Shown here one piece after another: positions 25,257 through 33,936 of a DNA stretch of 64,000 nt. The DNA lies in assembly GCA_965279705.1 (NCBI GenBank), contig OZ257257.1, forward strand, positions 1,302,001 through 1,366,000, read 5' to 3'. The translations under genes were made by a program, and so were the position numbers. How positions within the stretch are numbered: the stretch's first letter is position 1; each line of letters opens with the position of its first letter. The notes below the pieces were generated by a model. It searched no databases, was not told where the DNA came from, and worked only from the letters and a program-made list of their open reading frames with translations. The stretch comes from Stagnimonas sp965279705 (GTDB lineage: Bacteria; Pseudomonadota; Gammaproteobacteria; Nevskiales; Nevskiaceae).

Positions 25257-25919
25257 ATGAGCGATTACCGCGCAGTCTTAAAACGTGTTGGTCTTGTCTT
25301 GCTCGCAATCGGCGTGCTCGATATTGCCTACATGATCTATTGCGTCAGTCGTGGACAAAGCTATTCATCGAGTTTCAACATCTTTTCGGTCGTGGCTGGC
25401 ATCTTCCTCATGCGTGGCGGCCTCAAGACGACTCGACTCGCTACTTGGTTTTCTGCGTTCATGCTCACGGTTCTTGCCGGCGCCGTGTTGCTGCTCTTTC
25501 CACTTCAAAAGCCATTGGCCCTTTGGGCTACAGAAATACGTTTAAATCCTGTCGGCACTTTTGGCTCGATACTTTTCACCATCGCTGCGGCCGCACTCTT
25601 GGAGTGGGTCTACATGCAACTGCGCAACCCTGTGGTTGTTGCTGCGCGTGCGGGTGCAGGACAAAAAACGGAAGCACCAAAACTTGCGTTTGCTCTGGGT
25701 GCAATTCTTGTCGTGGCGTTGGCGATTACGCTGCCATTGATGCTCGGTGGTGAAGCCGGTGCAAAGGCCGCTGAAATCGCTAAGACCAAATATGGAGCTG
25801 GCTACCAGTATCAAGTTACTGGTCTTCGTTGGGCTGGCGAACATGTCTATGCAAACCTCACTGCCTACAACGAACATGAAATAAAGTTAGTGCAAGTTGA
25901 GTGGCAGCAAGGTTCTTAG
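25257..25919 (+). CDS. Hypothetical four-helix membrane protein
   Basis: A 220-residue protein with four hydrophobic segments (about residues 9-27, 38-50, 60-80 and 95-115), then a fifth (about 143-163) and a soluble C-terminal part with G-Y-Q-Y-Q-V-T-G-L-R-W. No family recognised. Base composition is visibly richer in A/T than its neighbours and codon use differs (for example many AAA, GTT and TTG codons), suggesting acquisition by transfer. The start at 25257 is the first ATG after the ABC operon and lies 28 bases behind its stop. It is followed at 25920-25995 by a short gap containing a degenerate GTAGG/CCTAC repeat-like sequence. Confidence 0.6.
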   Translation: MSDYRAVLKRVGLVLLAIGVLDIAYMIYCVSRGQSYSSSFNIFSVVAGIFLMRGGLKTTRLATWFSAFMLTVLAGAVLLLFPLQKPLALWATEIRLNPVGTFGSILFTIAAAALLEWVYMQLRNPVVVAARAGAGQKTEAPKLAFALGAILVVALAITLPLMLGGEAGAKAAEIAKTKYGAGYQYQVTGLRWAGEHVYANLTAYNEHEIKLVQVEWQQGS

Positions 25920-25995
25920 GCAGGTAATCGCTGGGTTTTCGCTTTGCTTCTACCCAGCCTACGAGGCCGCGCACGTAGCTTGCAGGGTGGGATGG

Positions 25996-26778
25996 ATGAA
26001 CGCCGCCGCCCTGCCCATCACCGCCCAGCTGCACTCCTGGCTCAATGCCTGGCGCTGGGCAACTGACCGCCGCGCGCGCCAGCGGCCCAAGCCCTACCGC
26101 GAGACGCCCGCTGTGCAGCTGACTGGCTTGCCGCTGCCGGTTTCCCGACGCCTCTCGCAGCTGCGCTCGCGCTATGGCGTGGCGTTCGAGCAGCAGCTCA
26201 ACCCCGACAACGCGCTGGAAAACTACGTCTACCTCGACGTGCTGCACCGCCTGCGCGAGCAGAGCCCGCGCTGGCCCGCCGTGCAGGGGCGGGTGCTGGA
26301 TGTGGGCTGCAAGAACTTCTACTACGCTGCCGCACTTGCTGCCGCGTTCAAACCCGCACAGCTCACGGGGCTGGAGCTGGAAGGCCATCGCCGCTACCGC
26401 GACGGCCACCGGCGCAGCGACTACGCGGCGTTCTACACCGGGCAGCTGGCCGGCGCGCGCTATTGCGTGGGCGATATCTGCGACTGGCGCGAGCAGGCTG
26501 ATCTGGTCAGCTGCTGGTATCCCTTCGTATTCGCGGAGGTCGCTCTCGCCTGGGGGCTGCCACTCTCGGCGTTTGTGCCGCAGCGGTTCTTTGCGGCGCT
26601 GGCGAGCGCCATCGCACCCGGTGGGCTGCTGTTGGTGGTGAATCAGGGGCTTGCCGAGTGGCAGCAGACGGGGCGCTGGTTGGGCGAGCAGCGCCTGCAT
26701 TGCGTGGCGCGCGTGGTGGTAGATGCACCGCTGCTGCCGCGTCCTGCGCCGCCGGTGGCGTCGCTTTGGAAGGCCTGA
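25996..26778 (+). CDS. Putative SAM-dependent methyltransferase-like protein
   Basis: A 260-residue soluble protein. The segment R-V-L-D-V-G-C-K-N-F-Y-Y-A-A-A-L (about residues 105-120) resembles methyltransferase motif I, though the usual second glycine pair is replaced by K-N. An acidic L-E-L-E-G-H near residue 137 would correspond to motif II, and A-P-G-G-L-L-L-V-V-N near residue 215 to the motif around strand 5. The start at 25996 has GGGTGGG upstream; the frame stays open to 25897 but overlaps the previous gene. No neighbour suggests a substrate. A REP-like element follows the stop. Confidence 0.55.
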   Translation: MNAAALPITAQLHSWLNAWRWATDRRARQRPKPYRETPAVQLTGLPLPVSRRLSQLRSRYGVAFEQQLNPDNALENYVYLDVLHRLREQSPRWPAVQGRVLDVGCKNFYYAAALAAAFKPAQLTGLELEGHRRYRDGHRRSDYAAFYTGQLAGARYCVGDICDWREQADLVSCWYPFVFAEVALAWGLPLSAFVPQRFFAALASAIAPGGLLLVVNQGLAEWQQTGRWLGEQRLHCVARVVVDAPLLPRPAPPVASLWKA

Positions 26779-26793
26779 ACGCTATACGAATCT

Positions 26794-26890
26794 GTCATTC
26801 CCGCGAAGGCGGGAATCCAGGTCTCTCAGTGAGCGCGGAAACGGCACGGCGCTGTGCGCCGCTCTGGATTCCCGCTTTCGCGGGAATGAC
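26794..26890. repeat. REP/BIME-like paired repeat between convergent genes
   Basis: Arms 26794-26820 and 26864-26890 are 27-base inverted copies with one mismatch, the same GTCATTCCCGCGAA(A/G)GCGGGAA family as at 22665-22749, with a 43-base spacer of different sequence. It lies between the methyltransferase-like gene and the convergent ABC-F gene and could serve as a bidirectional terminator. Confidence 0.92.
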
Positions 26891-26893
26891 GAG

Positions 26894-28789
26894 TTAGGCG
26901 AGGGCTTCGCTTGCTTCCATCCACTGTTCTTCGGCAACTGAAAGCTCGCTGCGGGCGGCGGCCTGCCGTTGCTGAAGGCGGGTGGCGTCCTTGTGGCGAC
27001 TGGCTTCGTAGAGGTCTGGATCGGCCAGCTGGGTTTCGAGTGACTTGAGTTCGTTGCCGAGTTTCTCGATCTGCTTGTCGAGCTTCTTGACCGTGTCTCG
27101 CAAAGCCTTGGTCTGCTCAGCGTTGAGCACTGGCTTGGGCGCTGCCACCGGTGCAGCAACAGCTTTCGGCGGTGCGGAATCACCACGTTGTGCGGCACGG
27201 CGCGCTTCGCGCAGCCACTTGGCGTAGTCGTCGAGATCGCCGTCGTAGGGTTCGCAAACGCCATCGCTGACGCGCCACAGGGTGTCGCAGCAGGCCTCGA
27301 CCATGTGGCGGTCGTGGCTGATGAGCACGACTGCGCCGGGATAGTCCTGCAGAGCGTTCTCCACCGCCTGACGCATCTCCAGATCGAGATGGTTGGTGGG
27401 TTCGTCGAGCAGCAAGAGATTGGGGCGCTGATAGGCGACGATGGCGAGTGCCAGGCGCGCTTTTTCGCCGCCGGAGAACGGCTCAATCGGCTCGTTCTGA
27501 CGGTCGCCTCTGAAGGCAAAGCTGCCGAGATAGTCGCGCACGGATTGGTCCGGCGCTTTCATGTCCAGCCGCTTGATGTGCATGAAGGCGCTCGCGGCGG
27601 CGTCCAGCGTTTCGAGCTGGTGCTGGGCGTAGTAGCCGACCTTCAAATACGGGTCGCGGGTGACTTCGCCGCCCATCCATTCCAGCTCGCCCGCAAGGGT
27701 TTTGATGAGCGTCGATTTGCCCGCACCGTTCGCGCCCAACACGGCGACACGGTCGCCGGGGGCGAGGATGATGCGCACGTTTTTCAGTAGCGGCTTGCCG
27801 GGGTAGCCAGCATTGCCGCCCATCACCCGCAGCAGCGGCGAGTTGGCGCGCTCGGGCTTGCGAAAGGTGAAATCGAACTCGCTGTCGGCCAGCACCGGAG
27901 CGACCAGCTCCATACGCTCCAGCGCCTTCATACGGCTCTGTGCCTGCTTGGCCTTACTGGCGTGGGTCTTGAAGCGATCGACGAACGACTGCAAGTGCGC
28001 GATACGCAGCTGCTGCTTGCCGTGGGCCTGCGATTGCAGCGTCATGCGCTCGGCGCGTTGCAGCTCGAAGGCCGAGTAGTTGCCGGCGTAGAGCGTGCCG
28101 GCGCTGCGCTCCAGATGCAGCGTGTGCGTGCACACCGCATCGAGAAAATCGCGGTCATGCGAGATGAGCAGCAGCGTGCCCTTGAAGTTGATCAGCTCTT
28201 CCTGCAGCCACATCGAAGCATCGAGATCGAGGTGGTTGGTCGGTTCGTCGAGCAGCAGCAGATCGCTGCGCTTGAGCAGTGCGCGTGCGAGGTTCAAACG
28301 CATGCGCCAGCCGCCCGAGAACGAGGCGACGGGGTTCTCCTGTTGGCTCGGTGCAAAGCCCAGACCGTGCAGCAACTGCGCGGCGCGTGACTTGGCGGCG
28401 TAGCCATCAATCATCGCCATGCGGTCGTGCAGCTTGGTCAGCAGGTCAATGTCGGCATCGGTCGGGTGCATCTCCAGCCGCTCTTCCACCGCCTTGAGCT
28501 TGGCTTCGAGACTGCGCAGTTCTTCGTCGCCATCCAGCGCGTATTCGATGGCGGGCTGGGGCAGGGGTGGGGTGTCCTGGCTGACGTTGGCGACGATCAG
28601 GCTTTTGGGCAGATCGATGCTGCCGCCATCCGGCACCAGCTCGCGGCGAATGGCGGCGAACAGGGTGGACTTGCCGACGCCGTTCTTGCCGATCACGCCC
28701 ACGCGCTGGTTGGCGTGGATGACGACAGAAACATTTTCGAGCAGCGTCTTGACGTTACGACGCAGCGTGAGGTTTTGCAGAGCGAGCAT
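26894..28789 (-). CDS. ABC-F family ATPase (YheS/Uup-like ribosome-associated)
   Basis: A 631-residue protein with two ABC ATPase domains in one chain and no membrane segment. Walker A motifs: G-K-N-G-V-G-K-S-T and G-A-N-G-A-G-K-S-T. Signatures: F-S-G-G-W-R-M-R and F-S-G-G-E-K-A-R. Walker B with L-L-L-L-D-E-P-T-N-H-L-D occurs twice. The two are joined by a charged linker of about 80 residues (P-site tRNA interaction motif region). A Lys/Glu-rich coiled-coil tail of about 100 residues closes the protein, as in YheS. ABC-F proteins bind the ribosomal E site and influence translation; the exact role of YheS is not well established. Confidence 0.92.
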   Translation of the reverse strand: MLALQNLTLRRNVKTLLENVSVVIHANQRVGVIGKNGVGKSTLFAAIRRELVPDGGSIDLPKSLIVANVSQDTPPLPQPAIEYALDGDEELRSLEAKLKAVEERLEMHPTDADIDLLTKLHDRMAMIDGYAAKSRAAQLLHGLGFAPSQQENPVASFSGGWRMRLNLARALLKRSDLLLLDEPTNHLDLDASMWLQEELINFKGTLLLISHDRDFLDAVCTHTLHLERSAGTLYAGNYSAFELQRAERMTLQSQAHGKQQLRIAHLQSFVDRFKTHASKAKQAQSRMKALERMELVAPVLADSEFDFTFRKPERANSPLLRVMGGNAGYPGKPLLKNVRIILAPGDRVAVLGANGAGKSTLIKTLAGELEWMGGEVTRDPYLKVGYYAQHQLETLDAAASAFMHIKRLDMKAPDQSVRDYLGSFAFRGDRQNEPIEPFSGGEKARLALAIVAYQRPNLLLLDEPTNHLDLEMRQAVENALQDYPGAVVLISHDRHMVEACCDTLWRVSDGVCEPYDGDLDDYAKWLREARRAAQRGDSAPPKAVAAPVAAPKPVLNAEQTKALRDTVKKLDKQIEKLGNELKSLETQLADPDLYEASRHKDATRLQQRQAAARSELSVAEEQWMEASEALA

Positions 28790-28831
28790 GGGGCACCACC
28801 AATCGGGCCGCGATTCTACGCGGCTCGCTCA

Positions 28832-30085
28832 CTATTTGATCGCTTTTTTCGCCCCCAAACGCTGCGCAATCTCCTTGTAGATCGCCGGATGATTGAGCAG
28901 CTGCATGTGGTGGGCGCTGTAGAGCGTGGCGGTGTCGGCATCGGCCAGCTCGCGCGCGGTGCTGCTGGGCAGCTTCACCAAGCCATCGCCAATCGCCTTG
29001 CCGAGCCAGTGGTGCTCGTCGATGCCGATGCTGCTGCCGATGAAGTGATATTTCACCGTCGGCAGGCGCGGGATCTCGGTGCGGGCATCGGCAGTGCGCT
29101 CCTCGGCCGTTCGTTTCTTCCAGTGTTCGTCGGCGACAAAACCGTGGCGCAGATCGCGGATGCCCTCGCTACGCACCGCCAGCACCTTGGCCAGCGGGCG
29201 AGAGAGCGGGAAGGCTTCGAGCACTGGGGTTGCCGCGTGCACGAACTGCTCCAGTGGCGCGCCGGTGTGCGGGGTGCCGAGGCAGAGAATGTGCGAGAGC
29301 TTGGCCGGCCAGGTCATATTCGACTTCGCCGCCTTGTAGGCCGCCGAACGCGCGACCAGCCCACCCATGCTGTGGCCGATCAAAACCACTTCCTTGACGG
29401 GTACCGGCCAGAACGACACCAGCTTGTCGATCTGCCGCGCCAGGGTGCGACCGTTGAGCGAGATATGCAGGCCGGAGTTGTAGCGCACATGGAGTGGCGT
29501 GTAACCCAGGCCAGCGAGCTGGTCGCCATAGGGCGTGTGCTGTTCGGCATACAGCCGCCAGCTGTGCTCGTTGCAGCACAGGCCGTGAATGAAGATCACC
29601 AGCTTGCCGGCGGCCTCTGGATAGGTGGCGTCCAGCACTGGCGCAGTCAGCGTGGTGCGATGACCCTCGCGGTAGAAGCCGAGCTTCACCCGCAAGGGGT
29701 TGCGCTCCTGCGACATCGCATCGCCAATCAGGCCGCTGATTGCACTCACCACGTTGTCGCGGGCAATGGCGGGTGGCGTGATGGCGAGCGCGGTTTGCGT
29801 CGCCGGCTGAAAGTTGCGTTCGGCGAGCTTCAAGGCCACGTCCGCCTGCTTGAACAAGGCGCCACCAATGCCCTTGATGACGCCGTAGACGCCATCGGTG
29901 ATGCCGTCGTGAATCGCGCGGGTGCCTTCGCTACCGTCCTTCACACCCGGCACAGCGGGCATGGCGTTGAAGGGCATGTCCGAAATGGCGCGGTGAAACT
30001 CGTGAATGCGCGAGGTCAGGTGCTCGAAGGCCTTGCCAGCGAGCTTCACCGAGCCGCGAATTTCGCCGATGCGATTGTTAGCCAT
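28832..30085 (-). CDS. Alpha/beta-hydrolase (lipase-like)
   Basis: A 417-residue hydrolase. The oxyanion segment V-I-F-I-H-G-L-C-C-N-E-H-S-W (about residue 165) and nucleophile elbow G-H-S-M-G-G (about residue 240) are clear; L-G-T-P-H-T-G-A-P follows, typical of triacylglycerol lipases and PGAP1-like esterases. The N-terminal part of about 150 residues is not a known domain to me and is helical. No signal peptide is evident. The ATG complementing 30083-30085 has GGAGGAG upstream; the frame is open 17 codons further but lacks such a site. Substrate is unknown. Confidence 0.82.
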   Translation of the reverse strand: MANNRIGEIRGSVKLAGKAFEHLTSRIHEFHRAISDMPFNAMPAVPGVKDGSEGTRAIHDGITDGVYGVIKGIGGALFKQADVALKLAERNFQPATQTALAITPPAIARDNVVSAISGLIGDAMSQERNPLRVKLGFYREGHRTTLTAPVLDATYPEAAGKLVIFIHGLCCNEHSWRLYAEQHTPYGDQLAGLGYTPLHVRYNSGLHISLNGRTLARQIDKLVSFWPVPVKEVVLIGHSMGGLVARSAAYKAAKSNMTWPAKLSHILCLGTPHTGAPLEQFVHAATPVLEAFPLSRPLAKVLAVRSEGIRDLRHGFVADEHWKKRTAEERTADARTEIPRLPTVKYHFIGSSIGIDEHHWLGKAIGDGLVKLPSSTARELADADTATLYSAHHMQLLNHPAIYKEIAQRLGAKKAIK

Positions 30086-30207
30086 GCGCTCCTCCGAGTG
30101 CTTATGTTTTGGTCTGCCAAGACTGTAACCCGACACGCTTTGGATGCGCGGGCTGGCGTGAGCCTTGCAAGGTCTTTCATGCAGGCCACCCTTTCATGGA
30201 GAGATTC

Positions 30208-30894
30208 ATGCAAACGCCAGACTTCGCCCAGCTCAGCCACCCCACGCTGCCGCCGCGGGACATCAACTTCCTGCTGTCGAACTTCCCCGGCGAGGTGGAC
30301 GTGCCCCGCGCCATGAGCGAGATGGGCCAGTTCTTCAACACGCTCGACTCGATGCTGGATGCCGACTACATCTACAAGGCTCTGCGCGACAGCGACACGC
30401 TTGATCTGCCGGTGTCGCCGCAACTCTGGTTCGAGGTGATGCTGCGCCACGCCATGCCGGCGCGCCGCAACCGGCAGGAGCAGCAGGCACTGCATTACGT
30501 GGCGCATTTACTTGCACTCTTTGGCCGTACCGATCGCCTGCGCCACGTGCAGGGCGGCGAAGACACCGCCTACGACTATCTGGTCGATCTCGTTGCCGAA
30601 GAGCAGGCCGCACAGGCGCAGCGCCAGTTCATCGTGCAGGCGCACATCGCTAATTACGCGCTGTTTCTGGGCGGCATGTGCTCGGAGTGGATCGAACACC
30701 GCCACCGCTATGCCAATCGTCCGGTGAAGATCGGCTATTACCGCGACATGGGTGCCTCGCGCTTCCACGCCGCCTCGAAGCACCCGCTGGCGCAGGAGTT
30801 TGGCCTGAGCAATACCTACCGCGAGCTGGCCCAGCGCTTCGACTATTACCGCGAAGGGCTTGAGAAGATGGCGGCGACGCACCTCTATCAATAG
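30208..30894 (+). CDS. Conserved-looking protein of unknown function
   Basis: A 228-residue soluble, mostly helical protein that I do not recognise. It begins M-Q-T-P-D-F-A-Q-L and contains I-N-F-L-L-S-N-F-P-G-E-V-D-V, repeated aromatic/His-rich helices and G-Y-Y-R-D-M-G-A-S-R-F-H. No cysteine-based metal site or transmembrane helix. The ATG at 30208 has GGAGAG 5-10 bases upstream; an ATG four codons earlier is possible. It is divergent from the alpha/beta hydrolase and lies about 230 bases before the Atu cluster; it has its own likely promoter and no clear terminator. Confidence 0.65.
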   Translation: MQTPDFAQLSHPTLPPRDINFLLSNFPGEVDVPRAMSEMGQFFNTLDSMLDADYIYKALRDSDTLDLPVSPQLWFEVMLRHAMPARRNRQEQQALHYVAHLLALFGRTDRLRHVQGGEDTAYDYLVDLVAEEQAAQAQRQFIVQAHIANYALFLGGMCSEWIEHRHRYANRPVKIGYYRDMGASRFHAASKHPLAQEFGLSNTYRELAQRFDYYREGLEKMAATHLYQ

Positions 30895-31002
30895 GTATCT
30901 TCACCAATAGATGTGGCTACCGTGGTGGCGATACAGTGCCGCCCTGGACGTGGTCGCGCGTGCCGCACGATTTGAATTGACCCTGCCGCTTGAGCGGATG
31001 GC

Positions 31003-31030
31003 TTGCTCACACCTCGTGGCTTGCGATAAG
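31003..31030 (+). promoter_or_regulatory. Candidate promoter for the atu operon
   Basis: TTGCTC at 31003-31008 and GATAAG at 31025-31030 are spaced 16 bases, an acceptable sigma-70-type pair (each 4 of 6 consensus). It is the best pair I find in the 228-base gap 30895-31122, which otherwise holds only the palindrome noted next. Confidence 0.35.
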
Positions 31031-31044
31031 CGCCTTTATGAGTA

Positions 31045-31059
31045 ACGAACATTGTTCGT
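31045..31059. promoter_or_regulatory. Perfect palindrome, candidate repressor operator of the atu operon
   Basis: ACGAAC-ATT-GTTCGT is a perfect dyad with 6-base arms, placed just downstream of the candidate -10 element and 63 bases before the atuC start. TetR-family regulators such as AtuR bind short dyads like this. Assignment to a specific regulator is inference, as no regulator gene lies nearby. Confidence 0.45.
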
Positions 31060-31122
31060 GAAAAACACCGCCAGACCTGATTAAATGGCGGTATTAAACC
31101 AGCGCAAACCGAGAGAGCGGAA

Positions 31123-32748
31123 ATGCCTGTTATCGAATCAAAGGTTGATGTCAACGGCGACGCCTTCAAAGCCAATCGCGAGGGCATGCTCAAGTTCGTG
31201 GCCGACTGGCGGGCGATCGAGCAGAAGGGCCGCGACGAAGAGGAGAGCAAGCGCGCGAGGTATCGCAAGCGCAAGCAGTTGCTGCCGCGCGAGCGCGTAC
31301 ACCTGATGCTCGACCGCGGCTCGCCGTGGCTGGAGTTCTCCACACTCTGTGGCTACAAGCAGCACGACGACAAGGATGGCTCGCTGGCCGGCGGCAACAT
31401 GATTGCCGGCATCGGCTATGTCAGCGGCATGCGCTGCTTCATCATCGCCAGCAACAGCGCCATCAAGGGCGGCACCATGACGCCCTGGGGTGTGCAGAAG
31501 ACGCTGCGCCTTCAAGAGATCGCCCTTCAGCAGAAGCTGCCGGTGGTCTCGATGATCGAATCCGGTGGTGCCAACCTGATGTATCAGGCGGAATTGTTCA
31601 TCCCCGGTGGCAAGACCTTCGCCAACCAGTGCCGGCTCTCGGCTGCGGGTATTCCGCAGGTCACCGTCGTGCATGGCTCGTCCACGGCCGGCGGTGCTTA
31701 TATGCCAGGCCTCTCCGACTACGTGGTGATGGTGCGCAAGAACGCGAAGGTGTTCCTCGCAGGCCCGCCGCTGCTCAAGGCCGCGACCGGCGAGATCGCG
31801 CTGGACGAAGACCTGGGCGGTGCCGACATGCATTGCTCGGTCGCCGGCACCAGCGAGTTTCTGGCGCAGAACGATGGCGACGCGATCCGCATTGCCCGTG
31901 AGATCGTCAAGAACATCAACTGGAATCAGCAGAAGCCGCGTCTCGAACTGCTGCCGGTGAAGGCGCCGCTGTACGATGTGGAAGAAATCTGCGGCGTGAT
32001 GCCGCCCGACTACAAGAAGCCGGTCGATTGCCGCGAGATCATCGCGCGCCTCGTCGATGGCAGCGAGTTCCTCGATTTCAAAAGCGAATACGACCAGCAG
32101 ACCATCTGCGGTCGCGCGGTGATTCAGGGCCATCAGATCGGCATCATCAGCAACAACGGCCCGATCACGGTGAAGGGTGCGACCAAGGCTGGGCAGTTCA
32201 TCCAGCAGTGCTGCCAGTCCAACACGCCGATCGTCTATTTGATGAATACCACCGGCTACATGGTGGGCACCGAGAGCGAGCAGGCGGGCATCGTCAAGCA
32301 CGGCTCGAAGATGATCCAGGCCGTGGCCAACGCCACCGTACCGCAGATCACCATCGTCATGGGAGGCAGCTTCGGCGCCGGCAACTACGGCATGTGCGGC
32401 CGCGGCTTTGGCCCGCACTTCATCTTCGCCTGGCCCAACTCGCGCACTTCGGTGATGGGTGGCGAGCAGGCGGCGAAGGTGATGAGCGTCATCACCCAGC
32501 AGAAGTGGGCTGCTGAAGGCAAGCAGGTGACCGAGCAGGACGAAAAAATGCTTGGCATCGTCGAGAGCAACATCGTCAAGCAGTTCGACCGCGAGTCGCA
32601 TGCTTTTGCCGCCACTGCACGTCTGTTCGACGACGGTCTGATCGACCCGCGCGATACCCGCAAGGTGCTCGGCCTGTGCCTCTCCGTCTGCCGCGAAGCC
32701 CGCGTGCGCGAAACCTTCCCCAACAGTTTTGGCGTGGCGCGCCTCTAG
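31123..32748 (+). CDS. atuC: Geranyl-CoA carboxylase beta (carboxyltransferase) subunit
   Basis: A 541-residue biotin-dependent acyl-CoA carboxyltransferase. Typical motifs are I-A-S-N-S-A-I-K-G-G-T, I-E-S-G-G-A-N-L, G-S-S-T-A-G-G-A-Y-M-P-G-L-S-D and G-G-S-F-G-A-G-N-Y-G-M-C-G-R-G-F. It transfers carboxyl from biotin to a branched acyl-CoA. The family includes 3-methylcrotonyl-CoA carboxylase (LiuB) and geranyl-CoA carboxylase (AtuC). I choose AtuC because the next genes resemble atuD and atuE and the order C-D-E-F matches the Pseudomonas atu operon. LiuB remains the alternative. Confidence 0.82.
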   Translation: MPVIESKVDVNGDAFKANREGMLKFVADWRAIEQKGRDEEESKRARYRKRKQLLPRERVHLMLDRGSPWLEFSTLCGYKQHDDKDGSLAGGNMIAGIGYVSGMRCFIIASNSAIKGGTMTPWGVQKTLRLQEIALQQKLPVVSMIESGGANLMYQAELFIPGGKTFANQCRLSAAGIPQVTVVHGSSTAGGAYMPGLSDYVVMVRKNAKVFLAGPPLLKAATGEIALDEDLGGADMHCSVAGTSEFLAQNDGDAIRIAREIVKNINWNQQKPRLELLPVKAPLYDVEEICGVMPPDYKKPVDCREIIARLVDGSEFLDFKSEYDQQTICGRAVIQGHQIGIISNNGPITVKGATKAGQFIQQCCQSNTPIVYLMNTTGYMVGTESEQAGIVKHGSKMIQAVANATVPQITIVMGGSFGAGNYGMCGRGFGPHFIFAWPNSRTSVMGGEQAAKVMSVITQQKWAAEGKQVTEQDEKMLGIVESNIVKQFDRESHAFAATARLFDDGLIDPRDTRKVLGLCLSVCREARVRETFPNSFGVARL

Positions 32749-32767
32749 TCGCCCGCAAGGATCAACC

Positions 32768-33931
32768 ATGCAATACACCCCTGAGCATCAAAGCCTGTTC
32801 GATACCACCAAGCGGTATGTCGAAGAGCAGATCAACCCCCATACCGCCGCTTGGGAAAAGGACGGTATGTGGCCGGCGCACCAGGTGCTGAAAGGCATGG
32901 GCGACTTGGGTCTGCTCGGCATCGCCAAGCCGGAAGAAGTTGGCGGCCTTGGCCTCGACTACAGCTACCAGATTGCCTTTGCCGAGGCGCTTGGCCACTG
33001 CAACGTCGGCGGCATCCCGATGGCCATTGGCGTGCAGACCGACATGTGCACGCCCGCTCTCGCGCGCTATGGCAACGATCATCTGAAAGAGAACTTCCTC
33101 AAGCCCTCCATCGCCGGTGATCTGGTCGGTGCAATTGGCGTCAGCGAGCCGGGTGCGGGCAGCGACGTGGCCGGCATCAAGACCACGGCGGTGAAAGACG
33201 GCGGCGACTACGTCATCAACGGCAACAAGATGTGGATCACCAATGGCACACAGGCCGATTGGGTGTGCTTGCTCTGCAACACGGGCGAGGTCGAGGGCGG
33301 CGGCAAGCACGGCAACAAGAGCCTCATCGTGGTGCCGCTCGATGCGAAGGGCGTCGATCGCAAGACCAAGCTCGACAAGCTCGGCCAGCGCAGCAGCGAT
33401 ACCGCGATCATGTTCTTCGACAACGTTCGCGTGCCTGCAAAAAACTTGGTCGGACAAGAGGGGCGCGGCTTCATCTACCAGATGGAGCAGTTCCAGGAAG
33501 AGCGCCTGTTCCTCGCCGCCAGCATCATCGTCGCGATGGAAAAGTGCGTCAGCGAGACTGCCACCTACACGCGTCAGCGCAAGGCCTTTGGCGGCTCGAT
33601 CCTCGACAACCAGGTGGTGCAGTTCAAGCTGGCACAGATGCAGACCGAACTCGAAGGCCTGCGGGCACTGACCTACCGCGCCGTCGAGCTGATGCTGAAG
33701 GGCGAGGACGTGACGCTGCTGGCCTCGATGGCGAAATTGAAGGCCGGCCAGCTCGGCCGCGAAGTGCCGGATGCCTGCCTGCAGTACTGGGGCGGGCAGG
33801 GCTTCATGTGGGAGAACTACGTCAGCCAGATGTATCGCGACCTGCGCCTGCACGCGATTGGTGGCGGCGCCGACGAGATCATGCTCGGCATCATCAGCAA
33901 GCGGCTTGGCTACGGCAAAAAGAAGGCTTGA
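32768..33931 (+). CDS. atuD: Acyl-CoA dehydrogenase, probably citronellyl-CoA dehydrogenase
   Basis: A 387-residue FAD enzyme of normal family length. It carries the conserved I-G-V-S-E-P-G-A-G-S-D-V-A-G and W-I-T-N-G-T-Q-A-D-W segments that contact FAD and substrate, and Y-T-R-Q-R-K-A-F-G-G and G-G-G-A-D-E-I-M near the end. The N-terminus (Q-E-I/V-E-x-x-I-N-P-H...W-E-K) and G-V-P/I-M-A-I-G-V-Q-T-D-M resemble, from memory, AtuD of Pseudomonas. It is proposed to oxidise cis-citronellyl-CoA to the dienoyl form before carboxylation. It starts 19 bases after atuC. Confidence 0.82.
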   Translation: MQYTPEHQSLFDTTKRYVEEQINPHTAAWEKDGMWPAHQVLKGMGDLGLLGIAKPEEVGGLGLDYSYQIAFAEALGHCNVGGIPMAIGVQTDMCTPALARYGNDHLKENFLKPSIAGDLVGAIGVSEPGAGSDVAGIKTTAVKDGGDYVINGNKMWITNGTQADWVCLLCNTGEVEGGGKHGNKSLIVVPLDAKGVDRKTKLDKLGQRSSDTAIMFFDNVRVPAKNLVGQEGRGFIYQMEQFQEERLFLAASIIVAMEKCVSETATYTRQRKAFGGSILDNQVVQFKLAQMQTELEGLRALTYRAVELMLKGEDVTLLASMAKLKAGQLGREVPDACLQYWGGQGFMWENYVSQMYRDLRLHAIGGGADEIMLGIISKRLGYGKKKA

Positions 33932-33936
33932 GTCCC

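Noticed and set aside
28427..30316. 629-codon plus-strand open frame over the ABC-F and hydrolase genes
   Set aside because: Crosses two well-supported minus-strand genes and shows no domain.
31138..32778. 546-codon minus-strand open frame over atuC
   Set aside because: Antisense shadow; composition is typical of such shadows and the plus-strand gene has clear family motifs.
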